A stretch of 64,000 nt of DNA from Microvirga vignae (GTDB taxonomy: Bacteria; Pseudomonadota; Alphaproteobacteria; Rhizobiales; Beijerinckiaceae): NCBI RefSeq assembly GCF_001017175.1, contig NZ_LCYG01000091.1:1-64000 (forward strand), read 5' to 3'. Position 1 is the stretch's first letter. Each line of letters opens with the position of its first letter. The position numbers were made by a program, and so were the translations under genes. A model generated the notes under the pieces. That model did no database searches and was not told where the DNA came from. It worked only from the letters and a program-made list of their open reading frames with translations. Shown here one piece after another: positions 7,832 through 17,084 of this stretch.

Positions 7832-10003
7832 TTATCCTGTGATGCGGTCGACGCGGCTCACCACACGCTTGGCGCGCAGTTCAGCGATGATGGCGTTGAG
7901 GTGCTTCAGATCCCACACAGTCAGGTCGATGGTGATATCCGTAAAATCCTGCGTGCGCCGCTTCATGTTGACGTTGTCGATGTTCCCGTCGTGATCCGCA
8001 ATCACCTGTGCGATCTGCGCGAGCGAGCCCGGCTCGTTGATCGATTGCAACTTGATGCGCGCGGGGAAGCGCTGCGTGGAGCCGGATTCCAGATCCCAGC
8101 GCACGTCGATCCAGCGGTCGGGCTCGTTGTCGAACGCGGCGAGTGAGGGCGATTGGATCGGGTAGATCGTCACCCCTTCGCCCGGCGTCAGAATGCCGAC
8201 GATACGATCGCCCGGAACGGCACCGCCTTCGGGTGCGAAGCGGATGGGCATATCCTTGTTGAGGCCGCGGACTGGAATGCCGGTCGGCTGCTCACCGGTC
8301 GGTTTCGTGCCTGCGCCGTCCGGCTGGCCTGTGCCCTTGCCATCGGGTCCCACGCGCCGCTCGTCCTTGTAGTCTGGATAGACCGCGCGCACGACATCGC
8401 CGGAGAACATCTCGCCACGGCCCACGGCTGCGAGTACATCCTCCACGGAAGCACGCGCCAAGCGGGGCAGGGCACCTTTCAGCTTCTCGTCGGAGAAGGC
8501 ACGTCCTGCGCGCTCGAAGGCGCGCTCCAGAATTTGATGGCCGAGGCCCGTATATTGCCGCCGCACGGCCGTGCGTGTGGCGCGGCGGATCGAGGCGCGT
8601 GCCTTACCGGTCACCACAAGGGATTCCCAGGCCGCAGGCGGCGTCTGGCCTTCGGCACGGACGATCTCGACCTCGTCGCCGTTCTGCAGTTCGGTCAGCA
8701 GCGGCGACATGCGGCCGTTGATCTTGCAGCCGACCGCCGTGTTACCGACATCCGTGTGCACCGCGTAGGCGAAGTCGATGGGAGTCGCGCCGCGCGGCAA
8801 CGCGATGAGGCGGCCCTTCGGGGTGAAGCAGAACACCTGATCGTGGAAGAGCTCAAGCTTCGTGTGCTCCAGAAACTCTTCCGGATTGTCGCCTTCCGCG
8901 AGGAGGTCGATGGTGCGCCGCAGCCATTGATAGGCGCGGCTTTCGTTCGCCAGACGCGAATTGCCGTTCACGCCTTCCTTGTAGAGCGCATGCGCGGCAA
9001 TGCCGTATTCCGCCACCTCGTCCATGTCGGCGGTGCGGATCTGCAGCTCCACGCGCTGGCTGCCAGGGCCGATCACCGTGGTGTGGATCGAGCGGTAATC
9101 GTTCTGCTTGGGCGTGGAAATGTAGTCCTTGTAGCGACCCGGCACCATCGGCCAGCTCGTGTGCACGATGCCGAGTGCGCGGTAGCATTCATCGACCGTG
9201 CCGACGATGATGCGGAAGGCGAAGATATCCGACAGCTGCTCGAAGGAAACGGACTTGCGCTCCATCTTGCGCCAGATGGAATAGGGCCGCTTCTGGCGTC
9301 CCGACACCTGCGCGTCGATGCCCTGGGCCTTGAGCTTGGTGGTCAGAGTCTGCTCGATCTCTTCGACGAGCTTTTCGCTCTTTGCCGTCAGCTCGTGCAG
9401 GTGGCGGTTGATGGCCTCGAAGGCTTCCGGATCGAGGTTCTGGAAGGACAGCTCCTCCAACTCCTCGCGCATCTCCTGAATGCCCATGCGTCCGGCGAGC
9501 GGTGCATAGATCTCAAGCGTTTCCTGCGCGATGCGCTGGCGCTTCTCCGGCGGCATGAAGCCGAGGGTGCGCATGTTGTGAAGGCGGTCGGCGAGCTTCA
9601 CCAGGAGCACGCGCACATCGTCCGCGACAGCAAGCAGCAGCTTGCGGAAGTTCTCGCCCTGCGCGGCGCGCTTCGATACCAAGTCGAGGCGTTTGATCTT
9701 GGTAAGGCCGTCGACGAGGGCGCCGATCTGGGGGCCGAAGGTCTTGTTGATCTCCTCCAGCGTCGCCTCGGTGTCTTCCACCGTGTCGTGGAGCACCGCC
9801 GCGGCGATGGTCGCCTCGTCGAGCTTCATATCCGTCAGGATGGCCGCGACTTCGAGAGGATGGCCGAAGAACAGGTCGCCGGACGCGCGCTTCTGGTTGC
9901 CATGAGCCATCATGGCATACACGTAAGCACGGTTAAGCAGCGCCTCGTCAGCCGAGGGGTTGTAGCGCTTTACCCGCTCGACAAGTTCGTACTGGCGCAT
10001 CAT
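7832..10003 (-). CDS. Bifunctional (p)ppGpp synthetase/hydrolase (Rsh)
   Basis: About 723 residues with the full long-RSH layout. HD hydrolase domain: HGNQKRASGD, AAVLHDTVEDT with the HD pair, LVKLADRLHNMRTL. Synthetase domain: FAFRIIV, GRYKDYISTPKQNDYRSIHTTV, VELQIRT. TGS domain: FTPKGRLIALPRGATPIDFAYAVH. C-terminal ACT domain ending RVDRITG. Both catalytic halves look intact, as expected for the single Rsh of alphaproteobacteria that makes and degrades the stringent alarmone. The ATG at 10003 is spaced correctly from AAGGGGG; an in-frame GTG at 10015 is too close to it. A terminator upstream separates it from rpoZ, so it has its own promoter in 10016-10142. Confidence 0.95.
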   Translation of the reverse strand: MMRQYELVERVKRYNPSADEALLNRAYVYAMMAHGNQKRASGDLFFGHPLEVAAILTDMKLDEATIAAAVLHDTVEDTEATLEEINKTFGPQIGALVDGLTKIKRLDLVSKRAAQGENFRKLLLAVADDVRVLLVKLADRLHNMRTLGFMPPEKRQRIAQETLEIYAPLAGRMGIQEMREELEELSFQNLDPEAFEAINRHLHELTAKSEKLVEEIEQTLTTKLKAQGIDAQVSGRQKRPYSIWRKMERKSVSFEQLSDIFAFRIIVGTVDECYRALGIVHTSWPMVPGRYKDYISTPKQNDYRSIHTTVIGPGSQRVELQIRTADMDEVAEYGIAAHALYKEGVNGNSRLANESRAYQWLRRTIDLLAEGDNPEEFLEHTKLELFHDQVFCFTPKGRLIALPRGATPIDFAYAVHTDVGNTAVGCKINGRMSPLLTELQNGDEVEIVRAEGQTPPAAWESLVVTGKARASIRRATRTAVRRQYTGLGHQILERAFERAGRAFSDEKLKGALPRLARASVEDVLAAVGRGEMFSGDVVRAVYPDYKDERRVGPDGKGTGQPDGAGTKPTGEQPTGIPVRGLNKDMPIRFAPEGGAVPGDRIVGILTPGEGVTIYPIQSPSLAAFDNEPDRWIDVRWDLESGSTQRFPARIKLQSINEPGSLAQIAQVIADHDGNIDNVNMKRRTQDFTDITIDLTVWDLKHLNAIIAELRAKRVVSRVDRITG

Positions 10004-10142
10004 ATCCGCCGCCACCCCCTTCAGAATCGGTCTATCTGGCTGAAATCAGAAGACTTTGGAAAATATTGTAATACGTCTTCTGACCGCAAGCTGAATACCT
10101 TGCCGCAGGCGGTAAAACCGCACCGTGGTTAAGGCCCTGACG

Positions 10143-10171
10143 AAAAAGCCCGGCTTTGAGCCGGGCTTTTT
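10143..10171 (-). terminator. Rho-independent terminator after rpoZ
   Basis: 12-bp perfect stem AAAAAGCCCGGC / GCCGGGCTTTTT with a 5-nt loop, 21 bases past the rpoZ stop. The stem ends in T-runs on both strands. Confidence 0.88.
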
Positions 10172-10192
10172 GAAAAATATGGTGCTGAGCGC

Positions 10193-10597
10193 TTATTCGC
10201 GGTCGTCGTCGTCCGAGCTGTTGTTGCTCGGAGGGACAAGGCCTTCGAGGCCGCGCAGCAGGTCTTCCTCGCTCATGCGATCGAACTGGACGTCCGTGTC
10301 GTTGTCGGCACCCGAGGCGGCAGCCGTATTGCCCAGCATGGGAACGGCCTCGGCCTCCGGCTCGTCCACCTCGACATACTTCTGCATGGAGTGGATGAGC
10401 TGCTCCTTCAGGTCGTCGGGAGCGATGGTCTGATCCGCGATCTCGCGGAGGGCCACGACGGGGTTCTTGTCACGGTCGCGGTCGACGGTGAGCGGCGAGC
10501 CAGAGGAGATCAGGCGGGCGCGGTGGCTGGCCAGCAGCACGAGCTCAAACCGGTTGTCGACCTTGTCGATGCAGTCTTCGACGGTCACGCGAGCCAT
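10193..10597 (-). CDS. rpoZ: RNA polymerase omega subunit
   Basis: 134 residues. The conserved N-terminal part ([23 protein letters not shown], then ARLISSG and the [10 protein letters not shown] helix) is that of omega, which helps assemble and stabilise the beta-prime subunit of RNA polymerase. The C-terminal half is an acidic low-complexity extension ending in SSDDDDRE, as seen in other alphaproteobacterial omegas. Good ribosome site (GAAGGAGCCCCTGC) before the ATG. Its position next to rsh is functionally apt because ppGpp binds near omega in many bacteria. Confidence 0.95.
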   Translation of the reverse strand: MARVTVEDCIDKVDNRFELVLLASHRARLISSGSPLTVDRDRDKNPVVALREIADQTIAPDDLKEQLIHSMQKYVEVDEPEAEAVPMLGNTAAASGADNDTDVQFDRMSEEDLLRGLEGLVPPSNNSSDDDDRE

Positions 10598-10773
10598 GCA
10601 GGGGCTCCTTCTTCAGGTTCATGAGAATATCGGAAGGTGGGGTAGATACATCGCCTGGATCGAGAAAACAAGAGGAAGCGTGGTTTTCCATAAGGTTATC
10701 GGTGGTGTGCTCCCGCACTCCAGCCCTATCTGCTTGGCATTACGCTCTCAGGGCCCAAACCGGGGAGGTTGTC

Positions 10774-10938
10774 ATTAAGGCATTTGGCTTGGTTCTGCTC
10801 ACCCTGCTCCTGATAGGTGGCGCCATTCGAATGTGGGGAACCTACACGAAATCCGGGCGGATCGACGCCTGCATGGATAACGGCAGGGTCTGGGACTATG
10901 AACAATCCAAGTGCCACGGGGAGCGTTCTTCGCCTTGA
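10774..10938 (+). CDS. Small single-pass membrane protein, hypothetical
   Basis: About 54 residues: a hydrophobic segment (AFGLVLLTLLLIGGAIRMW) followed by a short polar tail with two Cys (SGRIDACMDNGRVWDYEQSKC). The tail pattern resembles small rhizobial hypothetical proteins. The start is uncertain: no ATG, GTG or TTG is well placed, but GGGGAGG at 10762-10768 lies five bases before an ATT codon (10774), a rare start. The frame stays open upstream to 10621. It ends 60 bases before fabD. Function unknown. Confidence 0.5.
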   Translation: MKAFGLVLLTLLLIGGAIRMWGTYTKSGRIDACMDNGRVWDYEQSKCHGERSSP

Positions 10939-10997
10939 CTCCTCGGTCTTTGAGTGCGAGTCCCGCGCGGATTTTCGCAACAAAGGTTCCGCTCCCG

Positions 10998-11945
10998 ATG
11001 AAGCGCGCATTCATTTTCCCGGGCCAGGGAAGCCAGGCTGTGGGCATGGGCAAGGCCCTTGCCGACAACTTCCCCCAGGCCAAGGCCGTGTTCGACGAGG
11101 TGGACGAGGCTCTCTCCCAGAAGCTCTCCGCCATCATGTGGGAAGGCCCCGCCGAGGAACTGACCCTGACCGCCAATACCCAGCCGGCCCTGATGGCCGT
11201 GAGCCTTGCCGCCATGCGCGTGCTGGAGGCCGAGGCTGGGCTCGATCTCAAGACGCATGCCGCATACGTTGCCGGCCATTCGCTCGGCGAATATTCGGCA
11301 CTTGCCGCTGCCGGCAGCCTCTCGATTGCCGATACGGCCCGTCTCCTGCGGATCCGCGGCAATGCCATGCAGAACGCCGTGCCCGTGGGGCAGGGCGCCA
11401 TGGCCGCTCTTCTCGGCCTTGAATACGACGCCGCCCTCGAGGTCGCCCGCGCGGCTGCTCAAGGAGAGGTTTGCGATGCGGCCAACGACAATGGCGGTGC
11501 CCAGGTCGTGGTCTCCGGCCATAAGGCCGCCGTCGAGCGAGCGGTTGCCATCGCCCAGGAAAAGGGTGCCAAGCGCGCCGTGATGCTGGCCGTGTCCGCT
11601 CCCTTCCATTGCGCCCTCATGCAGCCTGCCGCCGACGCCATGCGCGAGGCTCTGGCCGGTGTGACCGTGAACGCTCCTGCCGTTCCGGTGGTGGCCAATG
11701 TGGAGGCTGCGCCGATCACCGATCCGGCAGCGATCAAGGATGCCCTGGTTCGCCAGGTCACCGGGACGGTCCGCTGGCGTGAATGCGTGGCCTATATGGC
11801 GGCCCAGGGCGTTGAATCGTTCTATGAGGTTGGATCGGGCAAGGTCCTGACCGGACTCGTGAAACGCATCGCGGCGGGCACCACGTCGAGTTCCATCGGC
11901 ACCCCTGAGGATGTCGCCGCCTTCAAAGCTTCCCTGCAAGGATAA
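10998..11945 (+). CDS. fabD: Malonyl-CoA:ACP S-malonyltransferase
   Basis: 315 residues, standard length. Loads malonyl groups onto acyl carrier protein for fatty-acid elongation. N-terminal IFPGQGSQAVGMG, the nucleophile Ser95 in VAGHSLGEYSAL, and the second catalytic residue His in VSAPFHCALM are present. The ATG at 10998 begins the conserved MKRAFIFPGQGSQ. It is 13 bases upstream of fabG and starts the fabD-fabG-acpP-fabF series. Confidence 0.97.
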   Translation: MKRAFIFPGQGSQAVGMGKALADNFPQAKAVFDEVDEALSQKLSAIMWEGPAEELTLTANTQPALMAVSLAAMRVLEAEAGLDLKTHAAYVAGHSLGEYSALAAAGSLSIADTARLLRIRGNAMQNAVPVGQGAMAALLGLEYDAALEVARAAAQGEVCDAANDNGGAQVVVSGHKAAVERAVAIAQEKGAKRAVMLAVSAPFHCALMQPAADAMREALAGVTVNAPAVPVVANVEAAPITDPAAIKDALVRQVTGTVRWRECVAYMAAQGVESFYEVGSGKVLTGLVKRIAAGTTSSSIGTPEDVAAFKASLQG

Positions 11946-11958
11946 GAGGAGAGCCTCC

Positions 11959-12696
11959 ATGTTCGATCTGACTGGCCGCAAGGCTCTCGTGACCGGAGCC
12001 ACCGGCGGTATCGGCGGCGCCATCGCCCGTTCTCTGCACGCCCAAGGCGCAACCGTCACCCTCTCCGGCACCCGCCGCGCCGCCCTCGACGAGCTGACGG
12101 CCTCGCTGGGTGAGCGGGTCCACGTGGTCGAGGCGAACCTCGCCGACAAGGATTCGGTCGAAGCCCTCGTTCCCGCTGCGGAAGCGGCGATGGACGGGCT
12201 CGACATCCTCGTCAACAACGCCGGCGTGACCAAGGACAACCTTTTCATGCGCATGAAGGACGAGGAGTGGGACACGGTGATCGCCGTGAACCTGACCGCT
12301 TCCTTCCGCCTTTCCCGTGCCGCCGTGAAGGGCATGATGCGCCGCCGCTTCGGGCGCATCATCAATATCGGCTCGGTCGTGGGCTCCACCGGCAATCCGG
12401 GGCAGGGCAACTACGCCGCCTCCAAGGCTGGCCTCATCGGCATGACGAAGGCGCTCGCCGCCGAGGTTGCCAGCCGCAACGTCACCGTGAATCTGGTCGC
12501 TCCGGGCTTCATCGAATCCCCCATGACGGACGTACTCAACGAGAAGCAGCGCGAGGGAATCCTGGGCACCATCCCCATGGGGAGGCTGGGCCAGGGCGAA
12601 GAAATCGCCTCGTCTGTTGTCTATCTCGCGTCCAACGAAGCTGGCTACGTGACGGGCCATACCCTGCACGTAAACGGCGGAATGGCCATGTTCTAA
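11959..12696 (+). CDS. fabG: 3-oxoacyl-ACP reductase
   Basis: 245 residues, a classical short-chain dehydrogenase/reductase. NADPH-binding TGATGGIGG (residues 12-20), NNAG at 86-89, and the catalytic Ser139, Tyr152 and Lys156 (NYAASKAG) are all present; the C-terminal TLHVNGGMAMF ends as FabG proteins do. It reduces 3-oxoacyl-ACP in fatty-acid elongation. Ribosome site AGAGGAGAG before the ATG. Confidence 0.97.
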   Translation: MFDLTGRKALVTGATGGIGGAIARSLHAQGATVTLSGTRRAALDELTASLGERVHVVEANLADKDSVEALVPAAEAAMDGLDILVNNAGVTKDNLFMRMKDEEWDTVIAVNLTASFRLSRAAVKGMMRRRFGRIINIGSVVGSTGNPGQGNYAASKAGLIGMTKALAAEVASRNVTVNLVAPGFIESPMTDVLNEKQREGILGTIPMGRLGQGEEIASSVVYLASNEAGYVTGHTLHVNGGMAMF

Positions 12697-12931
12697 AGGT
12701 ACTTAGCGGCGTTTGCAGAATCTGTTTGCAGGCGCCGCTGGCCTCTCGCCAGAGAGGATAAGCTTGTGTTAAGCATGAGCCCGATCGAGCCAAAGGGGTT
12801 GACCGGCGCTTAAAAATGCGGCTTTGCACGGCGCAAGGTAGCCGTTTCAGCGTTGTCAGCTGAGCAGCTGATCTGATTTCGATTTTTAATCCGCCCAATT
12901 CCTGAGGCGGCAGCCACTGAGGAAGAGAACG

Positions 12932-13168
12932 ATGAGTGACGTCGCTGATCGCGTGAAGAAGATTGTTGTCGAGCACCTCGGCGTTGAGGCCGACAAGGTG
13001 ACGGACAACGCCAACTTCATCGACGACCTGGGCGCCGACAGCCTCGACACCGTCGAGCTGGTGATGGCTTTCGAAGAAGAGTTCAACGTCGAGATCCCGG
13101 ATGATGCGGCTGAGACCATCGTCACGGTTGGCGACGCCATCCGCTTTCTCGAGAAAAACGCAGCCTGA
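12932..13168 (+). CDS. acpP: Acyl carrier protein
   Basis: 78 residues, acidic and helical. The phosphopantetheine attachment site is Ser37 in [11 protein letters not shown]. It carries growing acyl chains in fatty-acid synthesis and supplies acyl groups for lipid A and phospholipids. The 235-bp gap between fabG and acpP suggests a promoter of its own, in line with the high level of ACP in cells, and a strong terminator follows the gene. Confidence 0.98.
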   Translation: MSDVADRVKKIVVEHLGVEADKVTDNANFIDDLGADSLDTVELVMAFEEEFNVEIPDDAAETIVTVGDAIRFLEKNAA

Positions 13169-13176
13169 ACGCTGAC

Positions 13177-13214
13177 GGGCGTCGGGTGAGTCACCCGACG
13201 CCCGATTTTTATTT
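13177..13214 (+). terminator. Strong terminator after acpP
   Basis: Perfect inverted repeat GGGCGTCGGGTGA / TCACCCGACGCCC (13-bp arms around one base) followed by ATTTTTATTT. It lies nine bases past the acpP stop, so fabF expression needs read-through or a promoter inside 13177-13233. Confidence 0.88.
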
Positions 13215-13233
13215 AACGATAGGGTAGAACGTT

Positions 13234-14496
13234 ATGCGCCGGGTTGTTGTTACAGGTGTTGGCATGGTTACTCCGCTGGGCAGCGGGGTCGATACCACGT
13301 GGTCCCGCCTGATCGAGGGGCAAAGCGGCGCTAACAAGATCACCAATTTCCAGGTCGATGATCTGGCCTGCCAGATCGCCTGCCAGATCCCGGTCGGCGA
13401 CGGCTCCAACGGCACCTTCAATCCCGACGAGTGGATGGAGCCCAAGGAGCAGCGCAAGGTCGATCCCTTCATCGTCTATGCTATGGCGGCCTCGACCCAG
13501 GCTCTGCGCGATGCGGGCTGGGCCCCGAAGACCTATGAGGAGCAATGTGCCACGGGCGTGCTGATCGGCTCCGGCATCGGCGGCATCGGCGGCATTTACG
13601 AGGCATCGGCGACCCTGATCGAGCGCGGTCCGCGCCGTATCTCGCCCTTCTTCATTCCTGGCCGTCTCATCAACCTCGCTGGCGGCTACGTCTCCATCGA
13701 GCACGGCCTGAAGGGACCGAACCACGCCGTGGTGACGGCCTGCTCCACCGGCTCGCACGCCATCGGCGACGCGGCCCGCCTGATCGCGCTCGGCGATGCG
13801 GACGTCATGGTGGCCGGCGGCACGGAATCCCCGGTTAACCGCCTCTCGATTGCGGGCTTCGCCGCCTGCCGCGCGCTCTCCACGAGCTACAACGACACGC
13901 CTGAGAGGGCTTCGCGCCCCTACGACAAGGACCGTGACGGCTTCGTCATGGGCGAGGGCGCCGGCGTCGTGGTGCTGGAGGAGTATGAACACGCCAAGGC
14001 ACGCGGCGCGAAGATCTATGCCGAGGTCATCGGCTATGGTCTTTCGGGCGATGCCTACCACATCACCTCGCCCTCCGAGGATGGCGATGGTGCCTACCGC
14101 TGCATGGCTGCGGCTCTGAAGCGTGCAGGCATTCCGGTCTCCGATATCGATTACGTGAACGCCCACGGCACCTCGACCCCGCTCGGCGACGAGCTGGAGC
14201 TGAAGGCTGTCGAGCGTATCGTCGGCAACGCGGCGGGCAAGCTCTCCATGTCATCCACCAAGTCGGCCATCGGCCATCTGCTGGGCGCGGCCGGTGCGGT
14301 AGAGGCGATCTTCTCGATTCTCGCCATGCGCGACGGTATCATTCCGCCTACCATCAACCTCGACAATCCGTCCGTCGAAACCGCTATCGACCTCGTGCCG
14401 AAGGTGGCCAAGCGCAAGGAAGTCAACGTTGCCCTGTCAAACTCCTTCGGGTTCGGTGGCACCAATGCCTCACTGATCTTCCGCCGCGTTGCCTGA
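13234..14496 (+). CDS. fabF: 3-oxoacyl-ACP synthase II
   Basis: 420 residues. Condenses malonyl-ACP with acyl-ACP. Catalytic triad Cys170 (VVTACSTGSHA), His311 (VNAHGTSTPLGD) and His348 (KSAIGHLLGAAG, with Lys343) is intact, and the C-terminal SNSFGFGGTNASL loop is typical of FabF/FabB. The length and the FVMGEGAG motif favour FabF. It stands 65 bases after acpP, past the terminator, and 95 bases before mltG. Confidence 0.97.
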   Translation: MRRVVVTGVGMVTPLGSGVDTTWSRLIEGQSGANKITNFQVDDLACQIACQIPVGDGSNGTFNPDEWMEPKEQRKVDPFIVYAMAASTQALRDAGWAPKTYEEQCATGVLIGSGIGGIGGIYEASATLIERGPRRISPFFIPGRLINLAGGYVSIEHGLKGPNHAVVTACSTGSHAIGDAARLIALGDADVMVAGGTESPVNRLSIAGFAACRALSTSYNDTPERASRPYDKDRDGFVMGEGAGVVVLEEYEHAKARGAKIYAEVIGYGLSGDAYHITSPSEDGDGAYRCMAAALKRAGIPVSDIDYVNAHGTSTPLGDELELKAVERIVGNAAGKLSMSSTKSAIGHLLGAAGAVEAIFSILAMRDGIIPPTINLDNPSVETAIDLVPKVAKRKEVNVALSNSFGFGGTNASLIFRRVA

Positions 14497-14591
14497 GGAT
14501 AGCTGTTCTACGTTACGGCTTTTCGCCATAATCCCCGTTAGGGTGTCGGACGAGTCATCGAAAACTAGGCCGACACCAGAAAAGCATCGTG

Positions 14592-15989
14592 ATGTTCGGA
14601 CGCAAAAAGAAAAGCACCCTTCTTTCGGAGCACGAGGCCGAAACCCAAGGTGCGGAGCAGCCGCGCCTTGCGCCGCGCTCACCCAGCGAGGCGCTCAAGC
14701 CGACGCTTGCTCCCCCGCCGCCGCCTCGTCTTCGCCGCCGTCGCGGAGGCATGCTGTCGCTCTTCAGCGGCCTGCTGACGCTGTTCGTGGCCCTGGCTCT
14801 GGCAGGTGTTTTCGGCTTCACGATGCTGGAGCGGGAGGTCACCGCGAAGGGGCCGCTGCAGAACGACAAGGTGGTGCTCATTCCGCGCAATACCGGCACA
14901 GGTGAGATCGCGCGCATCCTGAAGGAAGAGGGCGTCATCGATCAGCCCTTCCTGTTTGAGACCTATGCGCTCCTCAACCGTCAGCGCGGCCAGCTCAAGG
15001 CAGGCGAGTTCCAGTTCAAGGCTGGCGCGAGCATCGAGGAAGCCATCGATACCCTCGTACAGGGTAAGGCGATCCTCCACGCGATCACGGTTCCGGAAGG
15101 CCTTACGAGCGATCAGATCGTGGCGCGCCTTTACGAGAACGAGATCCTGAGCGGCGACATTGCCGAGACGCCGCGCGAAGGAACGCTGCTGCCCGATACC
15201 TACAAGTTCGAGCGCGGCACCACGCGTCAGCAGATCGTCAACACCATGCAGGCGGCGCAACGCCAGGCGCTCAACCAGATCTGGCAGCGTCGCTCGGCGG
15301 ACCTGCCGATCAAGTCGCCGCAGGAACTCGTGATCCTCGCCTCCATCGTGGAGAAGGAAACGGGCCGCGCCGATGAGCGCACGCGTGTGGCGGGCGTGTT
15401 CATCAACCGCCTTATGAAGCGCATGAAGCTCCAGTCGGATCCCACCATCGTGTACGGCCTGGTTGGTGGCAAAGGCACGCTCGGCCGCGGGATCATGCGC
15501 AGCGAGATCGAGACGGCGACGCCCTACAACACCTATGTGGTCGAGGGGCTGCCGCCCGGACCTATCGCCAATCCGGGACGGGCCGCGCTCGAAGCGGTGG
15601 CCAATCCGTCGCGCACCAAGGATCTGTACTTCGTGGCCGACGGCTCGGGCGGCCACGCCTTCGCCGAAACCTACGACCAGCACCAGCGCAACGTGACCCG
15701 CTGGCGTCAGATCGAGAAGACCAAGCCGACGACCGACGGTGAGAACGTCGATCGCGTCGTTGATCCGGAGGCTCCCGGTCAATCCGGCGCAGTCGACGAC
15801 GGCCTGTCGGAACTGCGCGGTACGGCCAACGCCATGTCGACTCCTGGGGCCCGTCCGGTCGGCGCGAATGGAAAGGCAGGGCGCGCTCGTGGCTTCGATG
15901 CCAGCGAGGGTACCGAAAAGGATCCGCTCAAGAACAAGACGTTCGACCTGACCAATCCGAAGAACGTTCCGGCGCTCAAGCAACCCTGA
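14592..15989 (+). CDS. mltG: Endolytic peptidoglycan transglycosylase MltG
   Basis: 465 residues. A cytoplasmic Pro/Arg-rich head (about 1-53) precedes one transmembrane helix (about 54-78), a LysM-like region, and the YceG catalytic domain with the SIVEKETGR motif (Glu254/Glu256), QSDPTIVYGL and TPYNTYVVEGLPPGPIANPG. MltG cuts nascent glycan strands and sets their length. About 90 C-terminal residues beyond the domain are polar and probably disordered. Either GTG 14589 or ATG 14592 could start it. Confidence 0.94.
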   Translation: MFGRKKKSTLLSEHEAETQGAEQPRLAPRSPSEALKPTLAPPPPPRLRRRRGGMLSLFSGLLTLFVALALAGVFGFTMLEREVTAKGPLQNDKVVLIPRNTGTGEIARILKEEGVIDQPFLFETYALLNRQRGQLKAGEFQFKAGASIEEAIDTLVQGKAILHAITVPEGLTSDQIVARLYENEILSGDIAETPREGTLLPDTYKFERGTTRQQIVNTMQAAQRQALNQIWQRRSADLPIKSPQELVILASIVEKETGRADERTRVAGVFINRLMKRMKLQSDPTIVYGLVGGKGTLGRGIMRSEIETATPYNTYVVEGLPPGPIANPGRAALEAVANPSRTKDLYFVADGSGGHAFAETYDQHQRNVTRWRQIEKTKPTTDGENVDRVVDPEAPGQSGAVDDGLSELRGTANAMSTPGARPVGANGKAGRARGFDASEGTEKDPLKNKTFDLTNPKNVPALKQP

Positions 15990-16038
15990 TTGTTTTTCGC
16001 TCAGTCACTGCAATCGACTTCAGAGTCGGCGCGCATTC

Positions 16039-16148
16039 GAGCATCGGACGAGAAAAGTGGATTTGCACTTTTGGGTCCGATGCTCTCCCCCTTTGACGGG
16101 CGCATCGTGTGACGCGGAAAACCGGGTCCACTTTTCCGCACGATGCGC
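16039..16148. repeat. RIME-like intergenic mosaic repeat, copy A
   Basis: Two adjacent hairpins fill most of the mltG-yicC gap. The first pairs GAGCATCGGA with TCCGATGCTC and has an inner AAAAGTG / CACTTTT; the second pairs GCGCATCGTG with CACGATGCGC and has an inner GCGGAAAA / TTTTCCGC. A near-copy in the same order occurs at 17735-17848. The two-palindrome build resembles the rhizobial intergenic mosaic elements (RIME). Confidence 0.8.
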
Positions 16149-16192
16149 TATGGTCGCGCCGATTTTTCATTTCTAGGCCTGAGGTTCAGTGG

Positions 16193-17080
16193 ATGGCGAT
16201 TGCAAGCATGACCGGCTTTGCCCGCGAGGCCGGTGTGACCGGCTCCAATCAGTGGGCCTGGGAGATCAAGACCGTTAACGGACGCGGTCTCGAAGTGCGC
16301 GTGAGGACACCGTCCGGACTCGACGCCATCGGTGAGGAGGCGCGCGGCCAGATTCTCAAGGCGTTCAGTCGGGGCCAAGGCCAGCTCAATCTCACCCTGT
16401 CCAAGACCTCCACCGCGCCGAAGCTGCGGGTCAATCAGGAGGTGCTGCAATCGCTCCTCTCCGCCATCGGCGGCCTGACCCTGCCGGACAATGTGAAGCC
16501 GGCTTCCCTCGATGGACTTCTCTCCGTTCGTGGCGTCGTGGAACTCGACGAGGATGGGGGGGATCCTGCCCAGGATGAAGCGCTTGCGACGGCTCTGAAA
16601 GAGGGTATTGCAAAGCTCATCGAAGCATTGAAGTCCGCGCGGATGAAAGAGGGCCAGGCGCTCTCTGCCGTCTTGAACCAGCAGCTCGATACCGTTGCAG
16701 TGCTCGTCTCCGAAGCGGAGGCTTGTCCCGCCCGCCAGCCGGAAGCCATTCGCGCGCGCCTCGAAGCGCAGATTGCGGAGCTTCTCGACGGCAAGGCGTC
16801 CCTTGATCCTGCGCGCCTGCATCAGGAAGCGGTGCTCATTGCCGCCCGCGCCGATATTCGCGAGGAGATCGACCGCCTGCGCGCCCATGTGGATGCCGCG
16901 CGAGCGCTGCTCAAGGAAGGCGGGCCGGTGGGACGCCGTCTTGATTTTCTGGCGCAGGAATTCGGCCGCGAAGCCAATACCCTGTGTGCAAAGGCCAATG
17001 ATGTGGCTCTTTCACGGATCGGTCTTGAATTGAAGGCCGTTATCGAGCAATTCCGCGAGCAGGTTCAGAACGTGGAGTGA
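16193..17080 (+). CDS. YicC/YloC family endoribonuclease
   Basis: 295 residues. The diagnostic N-terminus (ASMTGFAR, then [16 protein letters not shown]) and C-terminus ([23 protein letters not shown]) are those of YicC, a family with endoribonuclease activity in E. coli and Bacillus. It is immediately upstream of gmk, its usual partner in Hyphomicrobiales, and only four bases separate them. The frame is open upstream to 16109, inside the repeat, but the conserved protein begins at the ATG at 16193. Confidence 0.93.
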   Translation: MAIASMTGFAREAGVTGSNQWAWEIKTVNGRGLEVRVRTPSGLDAIGEEARGQILKAFSRGQGQLNLTLSKTSTAPKLRVNQEVLQSLLSAIGGLTLPDNVKPASLDGLLSVRGVVELDEDGGDPAQDEALATALKEGIAKLIEALKSARMKEGQALSAVLNQQLDTVAVLVSEAEACPARQPEAIRARLEAQIAELLDGKASLDPARLHQEAVLIAARADIREEIDRLRAHVDAARALLKEGGPVGRRLDFLAQEFGREANTLCAKANDVALSRIGLELKAVIEQFREQVQNVE

Positions 17081-17084
17081 TGCG

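Noticed and set aside
8153-10132. A 659-codon open frame opposite rsh
   Set aside because: The rsh domains are fully recognisable on the minus strand; the opposite product has a composition typical of antisense frames.
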